64,000 nucleotides of DNA from NCBI RefSeq assembly GCF_021654455.1, contig NZ_AP024276.1, forward strand, positions 1,922,001 to 1,986,000, given 5' to 3'. Both the position numbers and the translations under genes were made by a program. This stretch comes from Streptococcus parasuis (GTDB lineage Bacteria > Bacillota > Bacilli > Lactobacillales > Streptococcaceae). Shown one piece after another: positions 17,673-27,025 of this stretch (position 1 is its first letter; every line of letters begins with the position of its first letter). The notes under the pieces are model-generated. The model saw only the letters and a program-made list of their open reading frames with translations, was not told the origin of the DNA and did not search any database.

Positions 17673-18248
17673 TTAGATTCCTTCAGAAATCAAATCTGTC
17701 CACATGGCCTCTTCATAAACGAAACCAAAACTTGTCTCGTCATCTACACCATAAATGAGTTTCACATTTATTTTCTCACCTGGTTCTAACTTTTCAACCA
17801 AATTGACATCATATGTACTTAAGTCTAATGTATAAGGTATTTGAGTCGTTGGATCGATAAGGTTGAAATAATATTCGTCAAAATACACTCTTTCATCTGT
17901 TGTATTCTCAACCTCCATCTCCACAACGTATGCTGAACTATAATAATCATCCACTAAGCTTACGCTGTCATCTTTTCCCATCGATGTCACTGTTACATCC
18001 AGACCATCTGAAAAATTAACTTTATCACCAATCTGGTACTCTTCATATGTCAAAGTCTCGTCTAAATAATCTGGATAGGTTGTCCCTTGACTTTGTGATA
18101 CACTGAGCCCTAAAGTCAAAATAACACATGTAACCCCTAATACAAAGGTTAGTACCAACCCAACAATTGTGGTCCAAAAAAGTGGTTGCCGGTATAAAGG
18201 TTTCTTTCGATAGTACATTTGTCCATCTTCAATAACAAAGTCTTTCAA
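17673..18248 (-). CDS. DUF4352-like membrane-anchored protein
   Basis: 191 residues. After about 25 polar residues there is one membrane segment (TTIVGLVLTFVLGVTCVILTL), then an extracellular domain with the pattern YQIGDKVNFSDGLDVTVTSM, VVEMEVENTTDERVYFDEYY and EKLEPGEKINVKLIYGVDDE. This is the immunoglobulin-like DUF4352 fold seen in many Gram-positive surface proteins of unknown role. It begins 19 bases after the mechanosensitive channel gene and is probably in its transcript. Confidence 0.7.
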   Translation of the reverse strand: MKDFVIEDGQMYYRKKPLYRQPLFWTTIVGLVLTFVLGVTCVILTLGLSVSQSQGTTYPDYLDETLTYEEYQIGDKVNFSDGLDVTVTSMGKDDSVSLVDDYYSSAYVVEMEVENTTDERVYFDEYYFNLIDPTTQIPYTLDLSTYDVNLVEKLEPGEKINVKLIYGVDDETSFGFVYEEAMWTDLISEGI

Positions 18249-18267
18249 TCTTCTCCTCCTCTTCAGC

Positions 18268-19107
18268 TTACGCTAGGTTCTCTGATGGCAATTCGATACC
18301 TGCTTGCCTTAGTGCATCTTGGTATAAACCAAAAAATTGATGATAGGCAACTGTTTGTTGACCATTTGTTACAAATAAGTTGACACGAAAAACAAATTGT
18401 CCTGTTACCGTCGTTTTCGGCCCTAAAATGCTGACACTGGTAATCTGTTCAAACTTGCTTAACTCACGATTATTGACTTCCTCTATAATACGGTAAACTT
18501 GTTCTAGATCTGTATTAAATTTCAATGGGATATCAATTTGTGCACGCATTTCCCCACGCGACTGATTGCTGACAACTAAAATATTACGATTTGGAATAAA
18601 ATGTAGGGTTCCATCTGCATCACGCACTTTCGTTGTCCGAATCCCCATGCTAACAACAGTACCAGAAATAGTAATTGGTCCATTTGTCAACTTGACAACA
18701 TCCCCTACATCAAACTGTCGTTCAATCAAGATAAAGAATCCATTCACCAAGTCTGAAAGAAATCCTTGTGCTCCCAGTCCAACAGCAACCCCTGCAATCC
18801 CCGCGCCTGCCAACAAACTTGAGACAGGCAAGCCTAGAATACTGAGTACCCAGTAAAGCAGAATAAAATAAAGGAGATAGTTTAAACTGCTTTCCACTAA
18901 TCGACTGATTGTCTTTTGGCGTCCTTGCTCATGGTTTGAAATCTTTAGAGACGGTACAAGCACTTTTTTTACTGAAGCTTTAGCTATTTTCTTCAGAATA
19001 TAAAATGTAATGAACAGTAAAATAAGAGACAAAATCTTGTTCAGGCTAGCAGTCACAATCGCCTCAACATTAAACTGAGACAAGTACTTTGTAATAAAAT
19101 CATTCAT
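18268..19107 (-). CDS. mscS: Small-conductance mechanosensitive channel (MscS family)
   Basis: 279 residues. Membrane segments near residues 19-39, 65-85 and 90-112; the third holds the pore motif AGAGIAGVAVGLGAQGFLSD. The beta-domain FDVGDVVKLTNGPITISGTV and TLHFIPNRNILVVSNQSRG follow. The protein opens under membrane tension to release solutes during hypo-osmotic shock. I chose the ATG at 19107 because the predicted N-terminus then matches the family; the longer reading begins with TTG. A TGCTATAAT sequence lies 9 bases before this ATG, leaving little room for a leader. Confidence 0.9.
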   Translation of the reverse strand: MNDFITKYLSQFNVEAIVTASLNKILSLILLFITFYILKKIAKASVKKVLVPSLKISNHEQGRQKTISRLVESSLNYLLYFILLYWVLSILGLPVSSLLAGAGIAGVAVGLGAQGFLSDLVNGFFILIERQFDVGDVVKLTNGPITISGTVVSMGIRTTKVRDADGTLHFIPNRNILVVSNQSRGEMRAQIDIPLKFNTDLEQVYRIIEEVNNRELSKFEQITSVSILGPKTTVTGQFVFRVNLFVTNGQQTVAYHQFFGLYQDALRQAGIELPSENLA

Positions 19108-19207
19108 AAACTCATTATAGCAGAAATGACAATAAAAACGCAAAAAGTCAGCCGAATGACTGACTTAATATGTTTAAAATATTTGAAAATAGGCCTAACA
19201 GAATCCA

Positions 19208-19423
19208 TCAAACCTTGGTTGAAATTATTGTGATCTCCGTCTCCACACCATGCGGTACTCTGTACGTTCCCCACCTAAATGGACCATTTTTTTTGACACC
19301 TTCAAATCGGAAGCTCGCTTTTTCATAGAAGGTAATGGCACGCGCATTCCCCTCCTGCCACGATTTCCGAAGAACACAAGCCATTCCTAGCATCTCACTT
19401 TCCGTTTCCAGAGATCTAATCAT
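19208..19423 (-). pseudogene. GNAT acetyltransferase, C-terminal remnant
   Basis: 71-codon frame ending in EGNARAITFYEKASFRFEGV and KNGPFRWGTYRVPHGVETEI, matching the final strand and helix of GNAT proteins. The acetyl-CoA binding motif (Q/RxxGxG/A) and the N-terminal half are absent, so it is a truncated gene. No promoter or good ribosome site is visible. Confidence 0.6.
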
Positions 19424-19462
19424 TGTTTTAACATGAATATATATGTTTTTGAGTAATTAAAA

Positions 19463-19482
19463 AACCGAGACTTAACTCGATT
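19463..19482 (-). terminator. Terminator of the AgcS gene, overlapping its stop codon
   Basis: Stem AATCGAG / CTCGGTT (one wobble) with a 6-base loop, followed by a six-base U-run on the reverse strand. The TAA stop lies in the loop and stem border. Confidence 0.6.
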
Positions 19483-20863
19483 TTTTGATTAATTTAACAA
19501 ATAACTCACTGAAAATAAATGACGGTTTTCGATGAGTAGCTTGGAAATACAAGCGTGTTTCCTTGATAATAACTGGTGATAAGGCTAGTAAAGCAATCAA
19601 GTTAGGTAGGGCCATGAGACCATTAACAATATCCGCAATCGTCCAAATCAAATCCAACTTCAGGAAACCACCGAGAGCTACCATCAATATGAAGACTAGA
19701 CGATAAGGTAAGATGGATTTTGTCCCGAAAAGAAATTCGATACAGCGTTCACCATAGTAAGACCAACCTAAAATTGTAGTAAATGCAAAGAGAACCAGGC
19801 TAACAGTCAAGGCAATAGTCCCTGGATTTCCAAAAACAGTTGCAAAGGCTGCTTGAGTCAGTGGGGCCCCCTCAAGACCTTCTACTGTCCACTGACCAGT
19901 CACCAAGATTGATAAACCAGTTAAACTACAGATGATAATCGTATCAATAAAAGTGCCTGTCATAGAAATCAAACCTTGCTCAACGGCATTGTCTGATTTG
20001 GCGGCTGCAGCTGCGATAGGAGCCGAACCTAGACCCGATTCATTTGAAAAAACACCGCGCGCAATCCCTCGCTGAATTGCTTCCTTGACTGTTGCCCCTG
20101 CAAAACCGCCCAAAGCAGCTGCAGGAGTGAGAGCTGAACCAAAGACCAACTTCAAAGCAGGAATGAGCTGTTCTACATGTGTCGCTAAAATAATAACGGT
20201 TGCCAAAATGTAGAGAATGGCCATGAATGGAACGACTTTGGTTGATACTTGGGAAATCGTCTCGATGCCACCAAAGATGATGATAGCTACTAGAATGGCC
20301 AGGAGGATACTAATAAGTTGCGGAGACAAACCAAAACTCGCTTCTAATGAAGAAGTGATGGAATTGACCTGTGAAAATGTCCCTATCCCCAAAAGAGCAA
20401 CCAAAACACCAGAAATGGCAAAGAAGATTGCTAGGGGTTTCCATTTCTGTCCCATCCCCAAGGTGATATAATGCATAGGTCCTCCAGCCGCATGACCCTC
20501 AGCATCCCTAGTTCTGTACTTGATTGCTAGAAATCCTTCCGCATACTTCGTTGCCATACCAAAGAAGGCCGCCACCCACATCCAGAAAAGGGCTCCAGGA
20601 CCACCTGTAGTAATAGCAGTTGCCACCCCGACAATATTTCCTGTCCCGACAGTCGCTGCAAGAGCCGTACACAATGCCGCAAAACTCGACACATCCCCTT
20701 GACCCGACTGGTCACTTGAGAAAATTAAGCGAAAAGCTGTGGGTAATTTACTAAGTTGAAACAATCCTAAACGAATGGTGAAATAAACACCTGTACCTAC
20801 TAAAAGCAGTAGCAGTGGCGGTCCCCATACAAAGTTGTTGATGGCCTTAAATAGTTCTAACAT
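19472..20863 (-). CDS. Alanine/glycine:cation symporter (AgcS family)
   Basis: 463 residues with about eleven membrane segments. The family motif is visible as GTGNIVGVATAITTGGPGALFWMW, with MATKYAEGFLAIKYR after it, and further on RGIARGVFSNESGLGSAPIA. These proteins import alanine or glycine with sodium. A glycine riboswitch and attenuator precede the gene, so glycine is the likely physiological substrate and signal. The gene stands alone with its own terminator. Confidence 0.92.
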   Translation of the reverse strand: MLELFKAINNFVWGPPLLLLLVGTGVYFTIRLGLFQLSKLPTAFRLIFSSDQSGQGDVSSFAALCTALAATVGTGNIVGVATAITTGGPGALFWMWVAAFFGMATKYAEGFLAIKYRTRDAEGHAAGGPMHYITLGMGQKWKPLAIFFAISGVLVALLGIGTFSQVNSITSSLEASFGLSPQLISILLAILVAIIIFGGIETISQVSTKVVPFMAILYILATVIILATHVEQLIPALKLVFGSALTPAAALGGFAGATVKEAIQRGIARGVFSNESGLGSAPIAAAAAKSDNAVEQGLISMTGTFIDTIIICSLTGLSILVTGQWTVEGLEGAPLTQAAFATVFGNPGTIALTVSLVLFAFTTILGWSYYGERCIEFLFGTKSILPYRLVFILMVALGGFLKLDLIWTIADIVNGLMALPNLIALLALSPVIIKETRLYFQATHRKPSFIFSELFVKLIKKSS

Positions 20864-20902
20864 GATTCCTCCGAAAAAAATAGGTCTAGATAAAGGTTTT
20901 GG

Positions 20903-20935
20903 AAAAACGAAAAGAGGCTGAACAATTCAACCTCT
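20903..20935 (-). terminator. Attenuator terminator of the glycine riboswitch
   Basis: Reverse-strand hairpin AGAGGTTGAA / TTCAGCCTCT (one wobble) followed by TTTTCGTTTTT, between the riboswitch and the AgcS start. Confidence 0.75.
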
Positions 20936-20942
20936 AGATGTA

Positions 20943-21090
20943 ACGCGAAAAATATAGGAAAACCCTATATTTATACGCTCTGTCCTTTTACCTGAGAGTT
21001 TCAGTAGATAATCTACCTTGCCCCTTCGGTGCCATGATGGTCTCTCCAGAGTTCCGTCCTGTGAACAGTCAGCTCCCTTCCTATCCACTA
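20943..21090 (-). promoter_or_regulatory. Glycine riboswitch, single aptamer with ghost-aptamer-like helix
   Basis: On the reverse strand the aptamer core reads GGACGGAACTCTGGAGAGACC-like, then GGCACCGAAGGGGCAAGG, then GAAACTCTCAGGTAAAAGGA, the conserved P1-P3 blocks of the gcvT/glycine class (about 20977-21090). A second full aptamer is absent. Instead a short helix AAATATAGG / CCTATATTT (20950-20972) flanked by GCG and CGC follows, as in type-1 singlets with a ghost aptamer. It is upstream of the AgcS symporter and an intrinsic terminator. Confidence 0.88.
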
Positions 21091-21167
21091 TCAACCGGTT
21101 ATTCACTTTTATCTTACCTATATTTTAAACCTATTTCAAGAAAAAATCAAGTGAATTTTCAGAAAAA

Positions 21168-22106
21168 TTAAGAAAGAATATCTAAAAACAGTCCATATCC
21201 TGCTTCTTCCATTTCCTCTTTCGGTATGAAACGAAGGGCTGCCGAGTTGATACAGTAACGGAGACCGCCTTTATCACGCGGTCCGTCATCAAAGACATGA
21301 CCTAAATGAGCATGACCAGCCCGACTGCGGACTTCGATACGGTTCATGCCATGGGACTTATCTTGGAAATAAGTCGCAACTTCCTTGCTGATTGGTTTGG
21401 TAAAGGAGGGCCAGCCACAGCCTGAGTCGAATTTATCCGTCGAGAGAAAGAGGGGCTCACCAGTCGTAATATCGACGTAGATGCCAGCATGGTCGCTATT
21501 CCAGAACTCATTTTCGAAGGGTCTTTCCGTCGCAGCTTCTTGAGTGACTTGATACTGGAGATCAGTCAAGCTGTCTTTTAAGACTTGCTGGTCTGGCTTT
21601 TGATAGTCTGCAACATCAATCAGAGGGATTTTTGCCTGCCCAAGATCGATATGGCAGTACCCTTGGGGATTTTTCTTGAGATAATCCTGATGGTAGTCTT
21701 CGGCGGGGATGTAATGCGCGAGTGGCTCCACTTCAACGGCTAGGGGGCGTCCGCCAAAGATCTGAGACTGCTCCGTCATGACCTGCTCGATGGTCGGCAA
21801 ATCAGCCTCATCTGTGTAATAGATACCCGTCCGATACTGGCGCCCCTTGTCAGGTCCCTGCTGATTGACAGAGAAGGGATCAATGACGCGGAAATAGTAG
21901 AGGAGAATTTCCCGCAAATGGATACGAGTCTCATCATAGGCTAGATAGAGCGTCTCTGCGTGGTCTGTTTGTTTGAGGAGTTGATAATTGGTCGTCTCCA
22001 CCTGTCCATTGGCATAGCCAACACTGGTGTCAAGAATTCCATCGATCTGGGAAAAGTAGCCTTCCATTCCCCAGAAACAACCGCCTGCTAGGTAAATTTC
22101 TTTCAT
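21168..22106 (-). CDS. msrAB: Bifunctional peptide-methionine sulfoxide reductase MsrA/MsrB
   Basis: 312 residues. The MsrA domain comes first with catalytic Cys in [13 protein letters not shown] and [10 protein letters not shown]; the MsrB domain follows with [30 protein letters not shown] and the catalytic [11 protein letters not shown]. It repairs both S- and R-methionine sulfoxide using thioredoxin. trxA lies 51 bases upstream on the same strand, which fits the electron-donor role. Start at 22106 has AAAGGAAT. No signal peptide, so this is the cytoplasmic form. Confidence 0.93.
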   Translation of the reverse strand: MKEIYLAGGCFWGMEGYFSQIDGILDTSVGYANGQVETTNYQLLKQTDHAETLYLAYDETRIHLREILLYYFRVIDPFSVNQQGPDKGRQYRTGIYYTDEADLPTIEQVMTEQSQIFGGRPLAVEVEPLAHYIPAEDYHQDYLKKNPQGYCHIDLGQAKIPLIDVADYQKPDQQVLKDSLTDLQYQVTQEAATERPFENEFWNSDHAGIYVDITTGEPLFLSTDKFDSGCGWPSFTKPISKEVATYFQDKSHGMNRIEVRSRAGHAHLGHVFDDGPRDKGGLRYCINSAALRFIPKEEMEEAGYGLFLDILS

Positions 22107-22127
22107 GTGAGATTCCTTTCGATGCAG

Positions 22128-22151
22128 AAAAAGGTTGAGTTTCCTCAACCT
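22128..22151 (-). terminator. Terminator of trxA
   Basis: Hairpin AGGTTGAG-GAAA-CTCAACCT with a U-run on the reverse strand, just past the trxA stop and ahead of msrAB. Confidence 0.8.
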
Positions 22152-22157
22152 ACATGA

Positions 22158-22472
22158 TTAACCAATCTCTGCCAAGATTGCTTTGATTTGGTCTTTGGTG
22201 TGAACACCAGCAACTTGTTTTACAACTTGTCCATCTTTTTTGAACAAAAGTGTTGGGATAGACATGATACCAAACTGACGAGCTGTGTTTGGATTTTCAT
22301 CTACATCCATTTTATAAATACGTAATTCGTCTTCGTCCACTTCACCATCTAATTGTTCTAAGATTGGTGCTTGCATACGACAAGGACCACACCATGGTGC
22401 CCAAAAGTCAACAAGGACTACGCCTTCTTGTGTTTCAACTTCAAAGTTTGCATCTGTAACAACTTGAACCAT
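22158..22472 (-). CDS. trxA: Thioredoxin
   Basis: 104 residues with the redox site FWAPWCGPCRMQAP (CGPC at about residues 30-33) and the cis-proline loop FGIMSIPTLLFKKDG. It is a general cytoplasmic dithiol reductant, here beside msrAB, one of its clients. GGAG lies upstream of the ATG. A weak terminator separates it from msrAB, so the two may be differently expressed. Confidence 0.95.
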   Translation of the reverse strand: MVQVVTDANFEVETQEGVVLVDFWAPWCGPCRMQAPILEQLDGEVDEDELRIYKMDVDENPNTARQFGIMSIPTLLFKKDGQVVKQVAGVHTKDQIKAILAEIG

Positions 22473-22872
22473 ACAATTCTCCGTTTCTTTTTTTTTGTAC
22501 TTTTATTCTACACCAAAAGAAAATAGAAAGCGAATTTTTGCTACGAGAAAAGGGGGGAGATGGATGTGTCGAGAAAATAGTGACTTGGAAAAACGTATTG
22601 GTCAAGCCAAACTAGACCCAGGGAAATCACGTCCCAGATTCATTTAAATCCACCACATAGGTAAATTCTTGATAGACATCTTCTATGTCAAAGAGATCCA
22701 AGTCTGCTTTTTCACTGACTACATAAACACCTTCTCGGAGATAATAGGGTGCTGGTTGTCCTGCTTCATCTGAAAAACTCAGACGACCACGCTCTATATC
22801 GATTCCAAAACGGAAGGTTGGAACATCTTGTGGCGCTCCGACCACTAGATAGTCAGAACAAACCATACAGTT

Positions 22873-22930
22873 GAAACTTGCTACGCAAGTCCTATCTCCA
22901 ACCTCAAACCGTTCCCCAAACCGTTTGAGC
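22873..22930 (-). repeat. 58-nt BOX-like hairpin repeat, copy 1 (inside GNAT gene)
   Basis: Reverse-strand order: stem CTCAAAC..GTTTGAG around a TTTGGGGAAC loop, then GTTGGAGAT, then a small hairpin ACTTGC-GTA-GCAAGT. It differs from the copy at 23181-23238 at two positions. The GTTGGAxAT link is shared with the elements at 8810 and 25874. Confidence 0.75.
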
Positions 22931-23180
22931 CACCCCACTTCTGATACAAATGATTGGCTACATCTCCCTCTCGGGTAAAGATGGCTAATTTCTCGACAGC
23001 CTGTTCGCGCAATTCTTGCTCTGCTTTTTCAAAAAGCGCCTGGGCAATGCCCTGACCTTGAAAATCAGGGTGGACTGCTAGGTTAGTAAAATAAGCTGTT
23101 CGCTTACTTGGTGCGTAAATATAAGACTGGCTGCACTCTTCCGTGTAAATATCGATGTCGATTAGACCAACTTAATAGCA

Positions 23181-23238
23181 GAAACTTGCTACGCAAGTCC
23201 CATCTCCAACCTCAAACCGTTCCCCAAACAGTTTGAGC
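23181..23238 (-). repeat. 58-nt BOX-like hairpin repeat, copy 2 (inside GNAT gene)
   Basis: Second copy of the same element in the same orientation, located between EWVAEVD and GLIDIDI of the GNAT reading. It introduces an in-frame TAG within the GTAGCAAGT hairpin. Confidence 0.75.
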
Positions 23239-23424
23239 TATCTACTTCAGCCACCCATTCCACACGATAATCATAAACGTCTGTCATTAGTTCGGGCTTC
23301 TCTGTTTCTCTATCATCAAAGAATGGGGAGAAGAGGTAGCTAAGTACCTTACAGTAAACCCAGCCTTTTTCATCACTGGTTTGATATTTTCTGATAATCA
23401 TAAGAATCTCCCATCGGTTGATTG

Positions 23425-25758
23425 CTACTTAAACGTCACAATAGTACAGCCTGATCCACCTGCATTTTGTGGGGCATAGCCGAACTCCTTGACCTGCTTG
23501 TTGCGGCGTAGGTACTTGGTCACCCCTTCTCGGATAACTCCAGTACCAATACCGTGGACAATATCGACTTGGGCTAGGTTATTGAGAAGGGCCTGATCGA
23601 TAAATTCATCCAGTTCCATCATAGCCTCTTCGTAGCGTTTGCCACGGAGATCTAAGCGGGCTTTTGGTCCTCGTACATTGGCACGTTTGACTGTGTGAAC
23701 CTGGCGTTTCTTAGGCTGCTCTGCCTTTTCCGCCTTGACTAACTCAAACTCATCTTTGGCCAAGGTCATCTTAATCAAGCCAACCTGAGCTTCCCAACGC
23801 CCGTCCTTGAGCTGATTGGTCAAGGTCCCGCGTTGTCCATAAGCTGTAACGATAATGTCATCGCCCACCTTGGCTTCCCTCTGAATTTTAGCTTTCTTCA
23901 GAACCTTGTTTTTAGACAGGTCCACCACTTCAGGCGCCAACTTTTTCAGCTCTGCCTTGGCTTCAATAATCTGGTGGGGCTTAAGACTAGCTGCAGCATG
24001 GAGATTTTTGAGAATATCCTCGCTTTCTGCCAATGCCATATCTACAATTTCCTTGGCCTCCAAGCGTGCCTTGTTAAGCTCATTTTCTCGCTCACGATTG
24101 AGCTCGTCATAGAGCTTGCGGAGGGCTCGGTTCATCTTGTAATTTTCTTGCTCCACATCACGAATCTTATCCAGACGCTGACGACTTTCAACCGTCTGAC
24201 TTTCCAATTTCTCGATAATGCGGTTCACATCGCTATCTGTATCCGTCCAAGATTGGGCTGACTGGATAATAATATCAGATAGACCAAGACGGCGGGCAAT
24301 TTCAAAGGCATTGGAGCGACCAGGAACACCCTGCATAAACTTATAGGTCGGACGCAGGCTATTGGTATCAAATTCCATGCTGGCATTTTCAATACCAGAG
24401 GTTTCTATCCCGTAGGCCTTAAGCTCAGGGTAGTGGGTGGTCGCCATGGTCTTGATCCCCCGCAGACGAAGGTCATCCAAAATAGCCATAGCCAAGGATG
24501 CCCCCTCCTGGGGATCTGTCCCAGCTCCCAACTCGTCAAATAGAATGAGAGAATCTTGATCAGCCTCCGCTAAAATCTGCACCGTGTGGGTCATGTGACT
24601 GGAGAAGGTTGATAAACTCTGCTCAATCGACTGTTCATCACCAATATCCGCAAAAATTTCTTTGAAGATAGCTACCCGACTGCCCTTATCAGCCAAAATA
24701 GGCAAACCAGACTGAGCCATAAGGTGCGTTAATCCCAAGGTCTTGAGCATAATGGTCTTACCACCCGTATTGGGACCTGTGATAACAATAGCCGTCAACT
24801 GACTACCGAAATACAGGTCATTTGGTACAGGCTCAGCAATGAGCGGATGCCGAACGTTGAGAAGGGCAATATCCTGCTTCTCAGATAGTTTGGGTACAAC
24901 AGCTTGATGATCACGCGCAAAGAGATGCTTAGCACGGACGAAATCAAGATGACCGATGATCCAAGCATTATTTCGGAGAATACCACTATGAGGTCGAAGC
25001 ATATCTGACATTTCCTGCAAAATTCGATTAAGCTCATGGCGTTCTTCTGCATGTAGATGACTGATTTCTTCGTTCAGGGTCACCACTGCCCGTGGCTCAA
25101 TATAAACGGTCGAACCCGAAGCAGAAATGTCATGGACAACCCCTGCAATCTTATTGCGATAGGTATTTTTGACAGGAAGGACATTGCGTCCATTACGGCT
25201 TGCCAAAATGCTATCGGACAGCATATCGCTCTTGTTTTTTAAAATATCCTGCATGACCTGACGTACTTGGTCTTCGGTTTCACGGATTTTTCTACGAATG
25301 CGACCCAGCTTTTCTGAAGCAAAATCCTCTACAAACCCCGCATCATTGATGGATTGGAGGGAGCCTTGTAAATGTGGAAAAAGCTCAATCTTTTCAAAGA
25401 GTTTATCCAGCTGGCTAAGGCTGACATTTTCCAGATTTCCATAAAAATCCAAGAGAGATTTAGAAACTTCCAAAACCTTTTTAACAGCTAATAGCTCAGC
25501 GATATTGAGGTCTGTATCCAATTCCAAACGACGCATGGCTGGACCGATGTCACTAGTAGCAGCCAGACTGAAATAGGGATTTTCCACAAAAATCTGCGCA
25601 ATGTCTGTCAACTCGTCGAAGGCCTGTTGGATACGGTGGACTTCCACCATGGGCTCCAACTGTCGTAATTCTTCAAAGCCCTGCTCCGTCAAGAGATAGG
25701 GCTCAATTTTTTGTCTTACCTTGTGAAACTCAAGGGTTTCTATAATCTTATTATTCAT
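23425..25758 (-). CDS. mutS2: MutS2: Smr-domain endonuclease / ribosome-rescue ATPase
   Basis: 777 residues. Order: N-terminal clamp/lever domain, MutS-type ATPase with Walker [16 protein letters not shown] and Walker [18 protein letters not shown] and ATTHYPELK, a coiled coil (about 510-630), KOW-like [17 protein letters not shown], and a C-terminal Smr nuclease domain ([34 protein letters not shown]). It lacks the mismatch-binding domain of MutS1. MutS2 suppresses homologous recombination and in Bacillus acts on collided ribosomes (RqcU). It lies downstream of cvpA and zapA-like genes, a conserved streptococcal order. Confidence 0.95.
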   Translation of the reverse strand: MNNKIIETLEFHKVRQKIEPYLLTEQGFEELRQLEPMVEVHRIQQAFDELTDIAQIFVENPYFSLAATSDIGPAMRRLELDTDLNIAELLAVKKVLEVSKSLLDFYGNLENVSLSQLDKLFEKIELFPHLQGSLQSINDAGFVEDFASEKLGRIRRKIRETEDQVRQVMQDILKNKSDMLSDSILASRNGRNVLPVKNTYRNKIAGVVHDISASGSTVYIEPRAVVTLNEEISHLHAEERHELNRILQEMSDMLRPHSGILRNNAWIIGHLDFVRAKHLFARDHQAVVPKLSEKQDIALLNVRHPLIAEPVPNDLYFGSQLTAIVITGPNTGGKTIMLKTLGLTHLMAQSGLPILADKGSRVAIFKEIFADIGDEQSIEQSLSTFSSHMTHTVQILAEADQDSLILFDELGAGTDPQEGASLAMAILDDLRLRGIKTMATTHYPELKAYGIETSGIENASMEFDTNSLRPTYKFMQGVPGRSNAFEIARRLGLSDIIIQSAQSWTDTDSDVNRIIEKLESQTVESRQRLDKIRDVEQENYKMNRALRKLYDELNRERENELNKARLEAKEIVDMALAESEDILKNLHAAASLKPHQIIEAKAELKKLAPEVVDLSKNKVLKKAKIQREAKVGDDIIVTAYGQRGTLTNQLKDGRWEAQVGLIKMTLAKDEFELVKAEKAEQPKKRQVHTVKRANVRGPKARLDLRGKRYEEAMMELDEFIDQALLNNLAQVDIVHGIGTGVIREGVTKYLRRNKQVKEFGYAPQNAGGSGCTIVTFK

Positions 25759-25873
25759 ATGTTCCTACTTAATCTTTTTCATTCGCTTTATCTCATTATC
25801 AAAACAATATAAGATAAAATAGCTGATTATATAGTCTTTTCCACTCTAACATCAACTTTTTCACAGTCAACTA

Positions 25874-26077
25874 ATACTCAATGAAAATCAGAATCAGACT
25901 TGCTCCAAAGGTTCGGGGAACCTTTAGAGGTTGGAAATAGGCGAACGTAGTGCGTTTCGCTCTGATGCAGATAGAACTCTGTTCCTTTTATATTTCAAGG
26001 GAACAGGCTGAAAAAATCCACTAGATCCTTTCACTCATCAAATCAACAACGTCTGATTTTGATTTTCGAAGAGTATA
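25874..26077. repeat. Full-length BOX-like intergenic element
   Basis: Begins ATACTCAATGAAAATCAGA and ends GATTTTCGAAGAGTATA, which are inverted terminal motifs of BOX elements. Inside are the hairpin AAAGGTTCGGGGAACCTTT, the link GAGGTTGGAAATAGG, a small hairpin, GATGCAGATAGAA and a CTGTTCC..GGGAACAG hairpin. It fills the gap between cvpA and mutS2; no gene is seen. Confidence 0.75.
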
Positions 26078-26105
26078 AATGACGATAAAAAGGATAAGGT
26101 CTCCC

Positions 26106-26654
26106 TTACCCTGTAATATTACTCAACCAGAGAGATTTTAAAAAACTACTAGTGAATGGTGTGTATTGAATCATGAAATTGGCAAGAAAACTACTATGAA
26201 GCTTTTCTTGCACCATTGCAAGTGGAATACTAGACAATAGAACCATCACAATCTGCAGGGAAATAAAGGTGACCATAACCGCTACAATGCCACTGATGAG
26301 ATTGGTCAACTGAGTATCTGGATTAAAACCTTCTAAAAGATGGACAAAAATTCCTATAAAACGTACCAAGGCATAAACAGCTACATAGAGTAGCAAAAAT
26401 GATAACCCCGCATAAAAAACCTTATCTAAGTCAAAAAGATACTTCTCATCAAAGAAATAGTTATAACTTCCCTGAGTTGCATTTGCAAACGGAACCCAGA
26501 GGTATAAAAATTGTGCCAACTTCACGAAATGTGCAGATGCAACCATTAATGAAACAATAGTTCCTAAACCATAGAAAGTTTGTAACACTATACCTCTGCT
26601 ATATCCGATATAAAAACTCCATACTAGAATGAAAATGATTGCTAGTGTAATCAT
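26106..26654 (-). CDS. CvpA family membrane protein
   Basis: 182 residues with four hydrophobic segments and the CvpA-type beginning ITLAIIFILVWSFYIGYSRG. CvpA was first linked to colicin V export and is now tied to envelope stress; in streptococci the gene precedes mutS2. The ATG overlaps the stop of the zapA-like gene (ATGA), so the pair is co-translated. Confidence 0.83.
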   Translation of the reverse strand: MITLAIIFILVWSFYIGYSRGIVLQTFYGLGTIVSLMVASAHFVKLAQFLYLWVPFANATQGSYNYFFDEKYLFDLDKVFYAGLSFLLLYVAVYALVRFIGIFVHLLEGFNPDTQLTNLISGIVAVMVTFISLQIVMVLLSSIPLAMVQEKLHSSFLANFMIQYTPFTSSFLKSLWLSNITG

Positions 26655-26968
26655 ACTTTTTCCTCAAGTTCATCCAAATCAACCAAGGTCACATTTTCTT
26701 TTGAAACTTTATCTTTGGCTTTCAGGCTTGCCAACTCAGCCTCGGTCTTTTCAAAAGCTATTTCGCGTGTCAGCTGGACAGACAGTGCGTTAATTGCCAA
26801 TAAAAGGGCTAGAGTTTCAGAATCCGCAGTAGGCATTTTTTCTTTTAATGCTTGATATTTTTCTTGAACAACTCGTTCAATTTCTTCCATAAAAAGATTA
26901 TCATGCTCTGTCGTTAAAGTCAGTTGCTTTTCGCCAAAAGTAAATTTATATCGATTTAAATTTGCCAT
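26651..26968 (-). CDS. ZapA-like cell division protein
   Basis: 105 residues. It begins NLNRYKFTFGEKQLTLTTEH, then a helical charged region (MEEIERVVQEKYQALKEKMP, LINALSVQLTREIAFEKTEA-like), matching the ZapA pattern of a small N-terminal beta fold and a long coiled coil. ZapA bundles FtsZ filaments. AGGGG lies just upstream of the ATG at 26968. Its place before cvpA and mutS2 matches the annotation in related streptococci. Confidence 0.7.
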   Translation of the reverse strand: MANLNRYKFTFGEKQLTLTTEHDNLFMEEIERVVQEKYQALKEKMPTADSETLALLLAINALSVQLTREIAFEKTEAELASLKAKDKVSKENVTLVDLDELEEKV

Positions 26969-27025
26969 ATTTCCCCTCATCTTCCATCTATTATAACGTA
27001 AAAACCTATTTTTGGCTAATTCTTA

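Larger units (their letters stand above)
22627..23401 (-). pseudogene. GNAT acetyltransferase gene broken by two copies of a 58-nt BOX-like repeat
   Basis: Three in-order pieces of one GNAT protein are visible. The first (23401 to about 23239) reads MIIRKYQTSDEKGWVYCKVL to YRVEWVAEVD. The middle (about 23168-22931) reads GLIDIDIYTEECSQSY, then the acetyl-CoA motif NLAVHPDFQGQGIAQALFEK and VANHLYQKWGG. The end (about 22872-22627) reads MVCSDYLVVGAPQDVPTFRF to EFTYVVDLNESGT. A near-identical 58-base repeat sits at each junction, adds stops and shifts frame. The intact parent would have been about 210-220 residues. Confidence 0.75.

Noticed and set aside
19108-19143. Upstream TTG start of mscS (RFYCHFCYNEF extension)
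   Set aside because: The extension contains the apparent -10 sequence and has no ribosome site; relatives start near MNDF.
23833-24261. Forward frame of 142 codons inside mutS2
   Set aside because: Antisense to a conserved gene; no start signal and unlike any family.
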